The notes under the pieces are model-generated. The model did no database searches and was not told the origin of the DNA. It saw only the letters and a program-made list of their open reading frames with translations. From assembly GCA_016177735.1 (NCBI GenBank), contig JACOUS010000003.1, positions 62,001 through 126,000 on the forward strand: 64,000 bases of DNA, in the 5' to 3' direction. A program made the position numbers and the translations under genes. The DNA is from Ignavibacteriales bacterium. Its GTDB lineage: Bacteria > Bacteroidota > Ignavibacteria > Ignavibacteriales > Melioribacteraceae. This document shows, one piece after another, positions 1 to 7,770 of this stretch (position 1 is its first letter; the number at the start of each line of letters is the position of its first letter).

Positions 1-372
1 GAACGCGAAGGACTTTTCATTCCATACAAAAAAGATTCGAACCAGCGGCTCTATTCCAAAGCAGATATAGAAAGAATCGAATGTATCCGCAGTGCAATTA
101 ACGAATCAAAGATTAGCATCAACGGAATCAAAACAATTTATTCGCTCATTCCGTGCTGGGAAGTTGTGAAATGTTCTGATGAAGATAGAGCAAAGTGCCG
201 CGGATATAACAGTCACAGCCAGCCGTGCTGGAGTATCAAACATCCCGGTACAATTTGCGAAAATAAAAATTGCAGAGAATGCGGTGTGTACAAAAATTTT
301 TCGGAATGCGGAAAAGTAAAAGAGCTTATTAAAACTATGCATCAAAAACCGGATTCAACCATTACACTATAA
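1..372 (+). CDS. MerR-like regulator with Cys-rich C-terminal domain (5' truncated)
   Basis: The reading frame is open from base 1, so the start lies outside the window. The first ~35 residues (ERDGLFIPYKKDSNQRLYSK, then ADIERI) look like the second half of a MerR-type winged-helix DNA-binding domain. It is followed by a short linker and a Cys-rich region with CWEVVKC, CRGY, PCWSI, CENKNCRECGVY and SECGK, similar to the 'two-CW' domains found on some regulators of redox cytochromes. The Cys pattern suggests a metal, Fe-S or redox-sensing module. The gene ends 18 bases before the octaheme cytochrome gene on the same strand, so it is probably the local regulator of the sulfur/cytochrome operon. 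MerR assignment is fairly safe; the ligand is unknown. Confidence 0.7.
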   Translation, partial: EREGLFIPYKKDSNQRLYSKADIERIECIRSAINESKISINGIKTIYSLIPCWEVVKCSDEDRAKCRGYNSHSQPCWSIKHPGTICENKNCRECGVYKNFSECGKVKELIKTMHQKPDSTITL

Positions 373-390
373 AAAAAGAGTAAAACAAAC

Positions 391-1968
391 ATGAGAAAAA
401 TTATCCTAATACTGCTTGCTGCCGGGCTGCTAATAGTTGTTGCAATCAACACATTTTCGGGAAGCGGATTTGAACCGACCGAATTTATGAAAGTGAAGGA
501 AAAATATTCGCAGAAAGAAAAACCGTCTGTAGATCATTCCAAGTTTGCGGTACTTCAACAGAAATTTTCTTCTCCGCAAAAAGTTACCGAAGCTTGTATT
601 TCTTGCCACAACGGAAGACAAGCGGAAGTGATGAATTCCAACCACTGGAATTGGGAACGAGAAGAATATATTGAAGGACGCGGAATTGTTTATGTCGGTA
701 AAAAAAATGCGATAAATAATTTTTGTATCGGTGTACAAGGCAATGAAAAAAGCTGTGCCAAATGCCATGTTGGTTTGGGAATGACGGAGAAGGGATTCAG
801 TTTTACAGACCCGTCAAACATTGACTGCTTGATTTGTCATGATAATTCCGAAACGTATGCGAAAGCGCCCGAACAAGGTGGTGCACCGGATTCTAAATTA
901 GATTTTAGCAACATTTCACAACATGTCGGCAAACCGAAACGCTCAAACTGCGGTGTCTGTCATTTCTTCGGCGGCGGCGGTAACAACGTTAAACACGGCG
1001 ATCTTGAAAAATCGATGTTCGAACCGGCGCGCGATGTTGATGTGCACATGGCTGTGGAAGATTTAAATATGGAATGCGTTGACTGTCACACAACAGACAA
1101 ACACAACATTTCCGGCAAAATCTACTCGCTCTCTTCGATGAATCATAACCGCGCAACTTGCGAGCAATGCCATACCAACACTCCGCATGAAAAAGATATT
1201 CTCAACGAACACACCTTAAAAGTTGCATGCCAAACATGTCACATTCCGGTTTATGCAAAAGTTAATGCAACAAAAACTGCATGGGATTGGTCAACTGCCG
1301 GCAAATTGAAAAACGGCGAACCGTACGAAGTTGATGATGCCGACGGCAACCACACTTATCTCTCAATCAAAGGAAGTTTTGAGTGGGGTAAAAATTTAAA
1401 ACCGGATTACGTTTGGTTCAACGGGACTGCATCGCATTATTTGCTTGGCGATAAAATTCAAGACACGACCAAGCCGCTTGTTTTGAACGAGCTTCACGGA
1501 AGTTATCACGATACAGAATCTAAAATAGTTCCGGTAAAAATTCATAGAGCAAAACAACCGTACGATCCAGAAAACAAAATTTTAATTCAGCCGAAACTTT
1601 ATGCAGATAAAAAAGGCGAAGGTGCTTTCTGGAAAGATTTTGATTGGACAACCGCTTCAAAAATCGGAATGGATGATGTAAAACTTCCGTTCAGCGGAAA
1701 AGTTTCTTTCATCAAAACGGAAATGTACTGGCCTGTCAATCATATGGTATCAACTAAAGAAAACACTGTTCAATGCAATGAATGCCACACCAGAGAAAAC
1801 AGCCGTCTTGCTAAACTTACGGATTTCTATATGCCGGGCAGAGACTACAATAACATAATTGAAATCTTCGGGCGGACACTGTTAGTTCTCACATTAATAG
1901 TTGTAGCCGCGCACGGTACAGTACGAATTGTCGTAAGCAGAAAATCAAAATCGAGAGGTACAAAATGA
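391..1968 (+). CDS. Octaheme c-type cytochrome, tetrathionate reductase (OTR) family
   Basis: The 525-residue protein has an N-terminal membrane anchor or signal (residues ~3-21) and a C-terminal hydrophobic helix (~488-513). Between them are eight CxxCH heme motifs, with first Cys at about residues 69 (CISCH), 122 (CAKCH), 146 (CLICH), 187 (CGVCH), 229 (CVDCH), 257 (CEQCH), 280 (CQTCH) and 462 (CNECH). Eight hemes with one widely separated final motif and a C-terminal anchor fit the periplasmic OTR family, which reduces tetrathionate and, in vitro, nitrite or hydroxylamine. The stop codon overlaps the start of the cytochrome b gene (ATGA), and two YeeE-type sulfur transport genes follow, supporting a role in sulfur oxyanion reduction. 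The physiological substrate is inferred. Confidence 0.88.
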   Translation: MRKIILILLAAGLLIVVAINTFSGSGFEPTEFMKVKEKYSQKEKPSVDHSKFAVLQQKFSSPQKVTEACISCHNGRQAEVMNSNHWNWEREEYIEGRGIVYVGKKNAINNFCIGVQGNEKSCAKCHVGLGMTEKGFSFTDPSNIDCLICHDNSETYAKAPEQGGAPDSKLDFSNISQHVGKPKRSNCGVCHFFGGGGNNVKHGDLEKSMFEPARDVDVHMAVEDLNMECVDCHTTDKHNISGKIYSLSSMNHNRATCEQCHTNTPHEKDILNEHTLKVACQTCHIPVYAKVNATKTAWDWSTAGKLKNGEPYEVDDADGNHTYLSIKGSFEWGKNLKPDYVWFNGTASHYLLGDKIQDTTKPLVLNELHGSYHDTESKIVPVKIHRAKQPYDPENKILIQPKLYADKKGEGAFWKDFDWTTASKIGMDDVKLPFSGKVSFIKTEMYWPVNHMVSTKENTVQCNECHTRENSRLAKLTDFYMPGRDYNNIIEIFGRTLLVLTLIVVAAHGTVRIVVSRKSKSRGTK

Positions 1969-2615
1969 AAAGAGTTTATGTTTATAAAGCATTCAATCGT
2001 TTCTGGCATTGGACACAAGCGGCATTGATTTTATTTCTCGCGTTAACCGGTTTTGAAATTCACGGTTCGTACACTTTCTTCGGCTTCGATAATGCGGTTC
2101 AGTATCATAACGTTGCCGCTTATTCTTTGATGATACTAATTGTGTTTGCAATTTTCTGGCACTTTACAACCGGCGAGTGGAAACAATATATACCAACTTT
2201 TGACAATGTGAAAACACAGCTCAATTATTATGTGTTCGGAATTTTTAAGAACGCACAACACCCGACTAAAAAAACAGTACTCAGCAAATTAAATCCTTTG
2301 CAGAAGTTAACTTATTTCGGATTGAAGATACTTGTAATTCCGGTGATAGTCAGTTCCGGTTTGTTATACATGCTTTACCGTTATCCGCAAAGACACGGTG
2401 TAGAAGCACTTAATATCGAGTCGCTCGAAATTGCAGCGGTTGTGCATACACTTGGTGCATTCTTACTTCTCGCATTTATTATTGCTCATCTCTACTTAAT
2501 TACAACCGGAGAAAAAGTCACATCAAATCTTAAAGCGATGATTACCGGTTTTGAAGAGATGATACACGAAGAAGAAAAGAGTGCTGAAAATTTATCGTCA
2601 CAAAAAATTGAATAG
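1965..2615 (+). CDS. Cytochrome b/b561-type membrane subunit
   Basis: A 216-residue membrane protein with about four transmembrane helices (roughly residues 12-32, 48-66, 125-143 and 163-185). Candidate heme b ligands lie in FWHW, YHN, FWHF, VVHTLGA and IAHLYL. It resembles the cytochrome b subunits (thiosulfate reductase/formate dehydrogenase gamma/Ni-hydrogenase type) that pass quinol electrons to a periplasmic multiheme cytochrome. Its ATG overlaps the TGA of the octaheme cytochrome gene, which implies translational coupling and suggests a two-protein quinol-oxidising complex. The C terminus is charged and probably cytoplasmic. The exact subfamily cannot be fixed by eye. Confidence 0.8.
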   Translation: MKRVYVYKAFNRFWHWTQAALILFLALTGFEIHGSYTFFGFDNAVQYHNVAAYSLMILIVFAIFWHFTTGEWKQYIPTFDNVKTQLNYYVFGIFKNAQHPTKKTVLSKLNPLQKLTYFGLKILVIPVIVSSGLLYMLYRYPQRHGVEALNIESLEIAAVVHTLGAFLLLAFIIAHLYLITTGEKVTSNLKAMITGFEEMIHEEEKSAENLSSQKIE

Positions 2616-2623
2616 AGGTTTTT

Positions 2624-3139
2624 ATGGAAGCTAAAAAATATATGAATCCTTATTACGCCGGATTTTTTCTCGGCTTACTTTTGCTTGCAACAATTTATAT
2701 AACCGGAAGAGGTTTGGGTGCAAGCGGTGCTGTTAAAAGTGCAACTGTTGCCGCTGTTGAGACAGTTGCGCCTTCGCACGCAGAGAATCAAAAATTTTAT
2801 AAAGAATATTTGAATGAACATGCCGGAAGCCCCTTGAAAAACTGGCTCGTGTTCGAAGTAATCGGTGTTGTTATCGGAGCGTTTCTTTCCGGGTTAATTT
2901 CCCACCGGCTTACTTTTAAAATGGAATACGGACCGCACTCAACATCTCGTATCAGAATTGTTACGGCGCTTATAGGCGGTGCATTGTTCGGATTCGGTGC
3001 GCAGTTGGGAAGAGGATGCACAAGCGGCGCGGCTTTAAGCGGAATGGGTGTTCTTTCAACCGGCGGAATAATTACGATGTTTGCAATCTTCGGCGGCGCG
3101 TATGCTTTCGCTTATTTCTTTAGAAAACTTTGGATATAG
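2624..3139 (+). CDS. YeeE/YedE family membrane protein (sulfur transport), first copy
   Basis: 171 residues with an N-terminal transmembrane helix and a hydrophobic C-terminal half containing the family signature FGFGAQLGRGCTSGAALSG. In YeeE/YedE (TsuA-like) proteins the conserved Cys in GRGCTSG passes thiosulfate or another sulfur species across the membrane. This is a half-size protein, as commonly found in pairs of short DUF6691/YeeE genes. It sits eight bases after the cytochrome b gene and directly ahead of a second YeeE gene, so the two halves may form one transporter. The substrate (thiosulfate, sulfite or sulfane sulfur) is inferred from the family. Confidence 0.8.
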   Translation: MEAKKYMNPYYAGFFLGLLLLATIYITGRGLGASGAVKSATVAAVETVAPSHAENQKFYKEYLNEHAGSPLKNWLVFEVIGVVIGAFLSGLISHRLTFKMEYGPHSTSRIRIVTALIGGALFGFGAQLGRGCTSGAALSGMGVLSTGGIITMFAIFGGAYAFAYFFRKLWI

Positions 3140-3147
3140 GAGAATTT

Positions 3148-4338
3148 ATGGGACCATTAGTTCCTGATCTTATTGGAAATGAATTAAACTTTATTGTTGC
3201 TCTTGTAGTTGGAATTTTCTTCGGCGCAATTTTAGAACAAGCCGGCTTTTCTACTACTAAAAAATTAGTCGGATTGTTTTACGGCTACGATTTTACAGTG
3301 CTTCGCGTTTTCTTTACTGCCGGCGTTGTTGCAATGATTGGAGTGATTGCGCTTGTACATTTTGGTCTGCTCGATATTAATCTTGTTTACATCAACCCGA
3401 CATTCCTTTGGTCTGCAATTATCGGCGGATTAATAATGGGACTTGGATTTGTGATCGGCGGATTCTGCCCGGGCACAAGTGTTTGTGCGGCGGCAATCGG
3501 AAAAATTGATGCAATGATTTTTGTTGCCGGTTCATTTATCGGAGTACTGATTTTTGCTGAAGGCTACCCGCTTTTTGAAGGTTTGTACAAAGCTGAAAAC
3601 TGGGGCTTTGTTAGAATCTTCGATACACTCGGAATGTCCGAATCTGTTTTTGCATTTCTATTAACTGCAGTAGCACTCTTTGCTTTCTGGGCTGTTTCTA
3701 TTATAGAAAACAAAGTTAACGGTGTTGAAATCAAGCCGGTCAGACTTACTCCTTATTACATCGGCTTGGCGGCAGTCGGTTTTGTAATTGCTTTCTCCGC
3801 GTTCTTTTTGCCGGAAAGAAAAGATGTAATTATGCAGAATGTTGATGACAAAGAATTTGTGCAATCCTACAATCTGAAAGTTATGACGATTGATGAATTT
3901 GCTTACCGTTTGATTGACAGCGATAAAAAATTACAAGTGATCGACTTCAGGCCGGAAAAAGAATATGAAAAATTAAGACTTCCGAAATCTTCTTCACTTA
4001 CGGTAGATAATTTATTCGAAAAAGAACCGAACAAAATTTTGTCGCTCCGTCATAAGATTAATGTGGTAGTTGCTGAAGATGAAATGACAGAAAGAAAAAT
4101 TGCGGTCATTGCAAACGAACTCGGTTATGAAAATGTCATGATATTAAAAGGAGGATTGAAGGAATTCAAAGCTCAGATTTTAGAGTTTGGGAAAAATGAT
4201 CAAGCAGCTTCCGGATTGAACGATGACACGATACGTTTTAGAACAAAGGCAAACAAGATAATTCCCGAGTTGATAGCGGCGAACAAAGATAAAGGAACGG
4301 TAAAGAAAGAATCCAAACGTGTTATTGGCGGATGCTGA
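3148..4338 (+). CDS. YeeE/YedE family transporter fused to a Cys-less rhodanese-like domain
   Basis: I place the start at ATG 3148, preceded by ATAGGAGAA; an upstream TTG at 3130 is in frame but overlaps the previous gene. The 396-residue product has a membrane part (residues ~1-225) with two YeeE-type blocks, including the signature GGFCPGTSVCAAAIGK. A soluble C-terminal domain (~240-345) has a rhodanese fold pattern (LQVIDFRPEKEYEK, then ENVMILKGGLKEF). Where an active rhodanese has its catalytic Cys loop this one reads NVVVAEDEMTERK, with no Cys, so it is probably a binding or regulatory domain and not a sulfurtransferase. The protein ends KRVIGGC. Last gene of the apparent operon. Confidence 0.83.
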   Translation: MGPLVPDLIGNELNFIVALVVGIFFGAILEQAGFSTTKKLVGLFYGYDFTVLRVFFTAGVVAMIGVIALVHFGLLDINLVYINPTFLWSAIIGGLIMGLGFVIGGFCPGTSVCAAAIGKIDAMIFVAGSFIGVLIFAEGYPLFEGLYKAENWGFVRIFDTLGMSESVFAFLLTAVALFAFWAVSIIENKVNGVEIKPVRLTPYYIGLAAVGFVIAFSAFFLPERKDVIMQNVDDKEFVQSYNLKVMTIDEFAYRLIDSDKKLQVIDFRPEKEYEKLRLPKSSSLTVDNLFEKEPNKILSLRHKINVVVAEDEMTERKIAVIANELGYENVMILKGGLKEFKAQILEFGKNDQAASGLNDDTIRFRTKANKIIPELIAANKDKGTVKKESKRVIGGC

Positions 4339-4686
4339 GTTAACATTAAAGAAAAATCGATTAGAAGTAAAAATAAATTTCTTGTTCATTGATTCACTGA
4401 AGAAATGCAAATTGCGGCTAAAGCCGTTTCTTATTACTCTAAATAATCCACGAGATATCACCTTGAGCGGGATCCAGTTTACACGGAAAATCTTGCGGCA
4501 ATTTTTTGATTACAAAGAGTGTAATTGCCACTATCCCGCTTACCAGCGTGCAAGCTTTAGATAGTGGAATAAAGCGAACCCTACTTTATGGACTTTAGTC
4601 CCCATTTGTTAGTTCAGTTATAAATAATAATTCTTTTTCACTAACTGATTCTTACAAACAAAAACGGATGTAACAAAGGAGTTACA
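4339..4686. other. Intergenic region between sulfur operon and porin gene
   Basis: About 350 bases without a convincing gene. A small open frame (4319-4564) has no ribosome-binding site and no recognisable sequence. Two weak inverted repeats can be seen: CCACTAT (4528-4534) with ATAGTGG (4561-4567), and TCAGTTA (4614-4620) with TAACTGA (4642-4648). Neither has a clear U-tract. The promoter of the downstream porin gene must lie here; its ribosome-binding site AAAGGAG is at about 4676-4682. Confidence 0.4.
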
Positions 4687-5940
4687 ATGAAACTTATTAA
4701 AGTATTTACGGTGATGATGATTTGCGTATTATCATTCAATTCAATTTATGCAACCGGCGGATATTTCCGCCACGGTTACGGAATTAAATATTCTGCAATG
4801 GCTGGTGCCGGTTCGGCGTTGTCGTTAAGTTCAATCGGAGCCGCGACAAATCCGGCTGGATTGGCTTCGCTCGGAAATCGTATCGATATCGATTTTGCGG
4901 TTTTCAGTCCGTCACGTGAATTTACAGTTACCGGAAATCCAAGCGGATATCCCGGAACTTTCGGTTTAATGCCCGGCACGGTAGAAAGCGAGTCAAATTA
5001 TTTTTACATGCCAACGTTCGGTGTTAATTACAAGATCAACGAAACGATGTCTGCCGGTTTTGTTTTTTACGGCAACGGCGGAATGAATACGGATTACCCC
5101 TCTGCAATTTTTTATGATCCTACTTCTCCCGATGCCGGTGTTAATCTTGAACAAATGTTTGCCGGTGCAACATATGCGGTTAAGTTTGCAGAAGATCAAG
5201 CAATCGGTATTACCGGCTTGTTCGGTTTCCAAAGATTTGCCGCAAAAGGTTTGGCGGCTTTTTCAATGTTTTCAAGCGATGCAATGAATTTGACCGGTAA
5301 CAAAGTCAGCACATCAACCGGGTTTGGCGTTCGTGTTGGTTATCAAGGAACATTTGCAAAACATTTTATGCTCGGTGCATCATATCAAACAAAAATGAGC
5401 ATGAGCGAGTTTGAAGAATACAAAGGTTTGTTTGCAGAAGAAGGTGATTTTGATGTTCCGGCGAACTGGGTTGCCGGTGTTGCAACTGATTATATCGAAA
5501 ATTTTGTTATCGCAGTTGATGTTCAACAGATACTTTACAGCGGTGTTAAATCAATTAACAATCCATTGATGCCGAATATAATGACGACCCCCCTCGGTAC
5601 AGAAAACGGTGCCGGCTTCGGTTGGGAAGACATGACAATTGTTAAACTTGGTTTGATGTACAAAGGTGTTGAAGGATGGCAGTTCATGGGTGGATTTTCA
5701 TACGGCAAACAACCAATTCCCGAAAGCGAAGTGTTGTTTAATATTTTAGCTCCCGGCGTTATCGAAAGTCATCTTACTTTCGGTGCATCAAAAACGATCG
5801 GCACTAATGAATTGACCGTTGCTTTCATGTATGCTTTGCCGAAGGAAGTTACCGGACCAAATCCGATGGATCCGTTTCAGCAGATTGGTTTAAAGATGAG
5901 TCAATGGCAGCTGGAAGTAGGATATTCATTTAGTTACTAG
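4687..5940 (+). CDS. Outer membrane transport protein, OmpP1/FadL family
   Basis: The 417-residue protein starts with a signal peptide (residues ~1-22, ending SIYA) and continues with GGYFRHGYGIKYSAMAGAGS, IGAATNPAGLA and many alternating amphipathic strands. The early NPAGLA block and the C terminus ending in an aromatic strand (WQLEVGYSFSY) are typical of OmpP1/FadL/TodX outer-membrane barrels, which take up long-chain fatty acids or hydrophobic compounds. A good ribosome-binding site (AAGGAG) precedes the ATG. It is monocistronic: a palindromic repeat and convergent genes follow. Substrate unknown. Confidence 0.8.
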   Translation: MKLIKVFTVMMICVLSFNSIYATGGYFRHGYGIKYSAMAGAGSALSLSSIGAATNPAGLASLGNRIDIDFAVFSPSREFTVTGNPSGYPGTFGLMPGTVESESNYFYMPTFGVNYKINETMSAGFVFYGNGGMNTDYPSAIFYDPTSPDAGVNLEQMFAGATYAVKFAEDQAIGITGLFGFQRFAAKGLAAFSMFSSDAMNLTGNKVSTSTGFGVRVGYQGTFAKHFMLGASYQTKMSMSEFEEYKGLFAEEGDFDVPANWVAGVATDYIENFVIAVDVQQILYSGVKSINNPLMPNIMTTPLGTENGAGFGWEDMTIVKLGLMYKGVEGWQFMGGFSYGKQPIPESEVLFNILAPGVIESHLTFGASKTIGTNELTVAFMYALPKEVTGPNPMDPFQQIGLKMSQWQLEVGYSFSY

Positions 5941-5950
5941 AAAGCATTAA

Positions 5951-6026
5951 TCTTTGCGAGCCTTGCGCCCTTGCGAGAAAAGAATTTCACGCAAAGACTG
6001 CTAAGAATGCGCAAAGTTCGCAAAGA
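5951..6026. repeat. GCAAAG-family intergenic palindromic repeat
   Basis: The sequence is built from inverted copies of CTTTGCG and CGCAAAG: TCTTTGCGAGCCTTGCGCCC on the left, CGCAAAGACTGCTAAG in the middle and GCGCAAAGTTCGCAAAGA on the right. It lies between two convergent genes. Elements with this wording are dispersed in many Bacteroidetes/Ignavibacteria genomes (recollection; copy number here not tested). It could form a hairpin and act as a bidirectional terminator. Confidence 0.6.
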
Positions 6027-6046
6027 TAAATAATGTTTAACGGCAT

Positions 6047-6517
6047 CTACAATCTAATCAACTCGTAATCATCTTCGATGTTGTAATGCTCTAAAAAATT
6101 TTTCAACAAATCTTCACGAACTACAAAAAGAATTTTTCCCGGGAAACTTTCTCTTTCATTTATAATTTTTGTGATTACCGGTTCCAATCCTTTCCCGTCA
6201 AGTTCAAGCGGACCGACCTCATCAACAATCAGCCAGTCAAAATTATTTCTCAGCGCTTCATCAAGAATATTTTTTGCCCACTCAAAAACATCTTTGTTGA
6301 ATTGAAACTTGCCCACAGAAACTATTTTATCTGATGAAGTTTGTTTGTGTGCTTCAAGAAGTTTTAATGATTTTGACGAGATATGATAAATGAATCTTTT
6401 GCCTTCAATAACGGGTTGAAAAATTCCGTCTATATTTTTTTTATCGGCAGCCCATTGCATCAGCCGGGTTGTTTTACCCGACTGCCTCGGTCCGTTCAAG
6501 ATACAAATTTTTTTCAT
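6047..6517 (-). CDS. NTPase of the THEP1-like family
   Basis: A 156-residue P-loop protein. The Walker A motif is GPRQSGKTTRLMQW at residues ~9-22 and the Walker B-like segment is WLIVDEVGPLELDGKG (~95-110), the arrangement seen in the THEP1 nucleoside-triphosphatase family (DUF265). The 5' end overlaps the 3' end of the upstream membrane-protein gene by 44 bases, so the two are co-transcribed and probably work together. The hydrolysed nucleotide and the cellular role are unknown. Confidence 0.75.
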   Translation of the reverse strand: MKKICILNGPRQSGKTTRLMQWAADKKNIDGIFQPVIEGKRFIYHISSKSLKLLEAHKQTSSDKIVSVGKFQFNKDVFEWAKNILDEALRNNFDWLIVDEVGPLELDGKGLEPVITKIINERESFPGKILFVVREDLLKNFLEHYNIEDDYELIRL

Positions 6518-7541
6518 CGGAGATGTCTAAAGTTAACAGAAGCAAAAGCGTACTCGAAAGAAAAACTCTAATTCTTTTTAAACCACGCAGCTGATGTGTA
6601 ATTGCCCAGCTATAATTTATGATGTTATTGATTTCAGGGAAGAGTGAAGTAATTGCATTGACTTCACCGGCATGTTTATATTTTTTCTTTTCAATAAAAT
6701 TTTTAAACGTGTTTGCAACATATGGTGATATAACCGAAAACCAGACAAACGAAATCACAAACGAGCGGATAATCATTATCAAAATTTCTATCGATTGATT
6801 TTTCCCTATCTCTTCGGAGAAGTAAGAGATTATCATTAGTAAAGCCGAGGCAGACAGAATAAAAATACCCGAAGGACGCTTCCACCATCTTTTTCTCTTT
6901 CGAAGATTATTTCGTTTGATATTTTCTAACAACGCTTCGCTGCTGTCATTTCTAAAATGTAATCTGCTCTTATTCTTTATTAATAATGCCGGAATGTTGC
7001 CGGCTTTGATACCGACACAAATTCCGACAAAAATGTGTGCGGCAATGTAAACTGCGGCAATTATTAAACTGATGTTAGAACCGGTGTAACCGATTGATAT
7101 GCCAAACTGATTTATGATAAATATTATAAACAGATCAAACGCTTCCCAAAATTTATTTCCGAATAAAATTGTAAGCACAATCAATTTTTGAAGTGATGAA
7201 AAAAGCAGAGAGAAAAAACCAAGCAATAATGCGGCGGCTTCGGTTATTCTAATTACGGAAAAGAAAATGAATCCGAGTGTACCTTGCAAAGCAACAGCAA
7301 AGTATGCGGCAATAGGGCTTTGGGGACTTACGACTGCTTTGGCAAGTATAACCAGCAAAGTTGCTTTTAGTATTATATTTTTTTGTTCGGCATTATGCGC
7401 AATGATTGTAATAAAAATTACAGCTAATCCGCCGACGAACATTCCGGTGAGAGGTATTTTTAATGTATGTAAAATACCTCCGAGTGTAGCTTCGCTAAAT
7501 GCCCAAAGAGCTGTTGCTCTTCTAATGTCGATATTATTCAG
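6474..7541 (-). CDS. Polytopic membrane protein of unknown function, probable CTG start
   Basis: The ATG usually called (at 7442) would cut into a conserved-looking segment. In frame upstream are LWAFSEATLGGIL and LKIPLTGM, and the frame stays open to a TAA at about 7574. No ATG, GTG or TTG occurs there, but a CTG at 7541-7539 lies nine bases after AGAAAGG, so I propose it as the start (355 residues). The protein has about eight to nine hydrophobic helices and a basic loop (RNNLRKRKRWWKRPSG). I do not recognise the family. It overlaps the THEP1-like NTPase gene, suggesting an ATP-dependent membrane system, but this is inference. Confidence 0.6.
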   Translation of the reverse strand: MNNIDIRRATALWAFSEATLGGILHTLKIPLTGMFVGGLAVIFITIIAHNAEQKNIILKATLLVILAKAVVSPQSPIAAYFAVALQGTLGFIFFSVIRITEAAALLLGFFSLLFSSLQKLIVLTILFGNKFWEAFDLFIIFIINQFGISIGYTGSNISLIIAAVYIAAHIFVGICVGIKAGNIPALLIKNKSRLHFRNDSSEALLENIKRNNLRKRKRWWKRPSGIFILSASALLMIISYFSEEIGKNQSIEILIMIIRSFVISFVWFSVISPYVANTFKNFIEKKKYKHAGEVNAITSLFPEINNIINYSWAITHQLRGLKRIRVFLSSTLLLLLTLDISDEKNLYLERTEAVG

Positions 7542-7574
7542 TGGTAACTGCCTTTCTGCAATTTTTATAGCGGG

Positions 7575-7635
7575 TTATTGTCAATCTGCAAAGCTTTCTC
7601 TTTGGATGAAAGCACAAAATGGAAATTGACAATAA
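7575..7635. repeat. 11-bp inverted repeat upstream of divergent genes
   Basis: TTATTGTCAAT (7575-7585) and ATTGACAATAA (7625-7635) are exact reverse complements 39 bases apart. They lie between the divergently read membrane-protein gene and galE, so they may be an operator or paired promoter elements (each arm contains TTGACA in one orientation). Confidence 0.45.
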
Positions 7636-7770
7636 TTTTGTATTGCAAAGACTTTGTTATAAAACCGATTTCTTCAGGCAAATTAATTTAAAAGTAGAGT
7701 TATCGCAAATGTGCGGGTATAAATATCGGACTAAATTTATATGTTTAAAAACAATAATTATGGAGTTTTC

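Noticed and set aside
4319-4564. 81-codon plus-strand frame after the YeeE-rhodanese gene
   Set aside because: No ribosome-binding site, no protein-like composition, and it starts within the previous gene.
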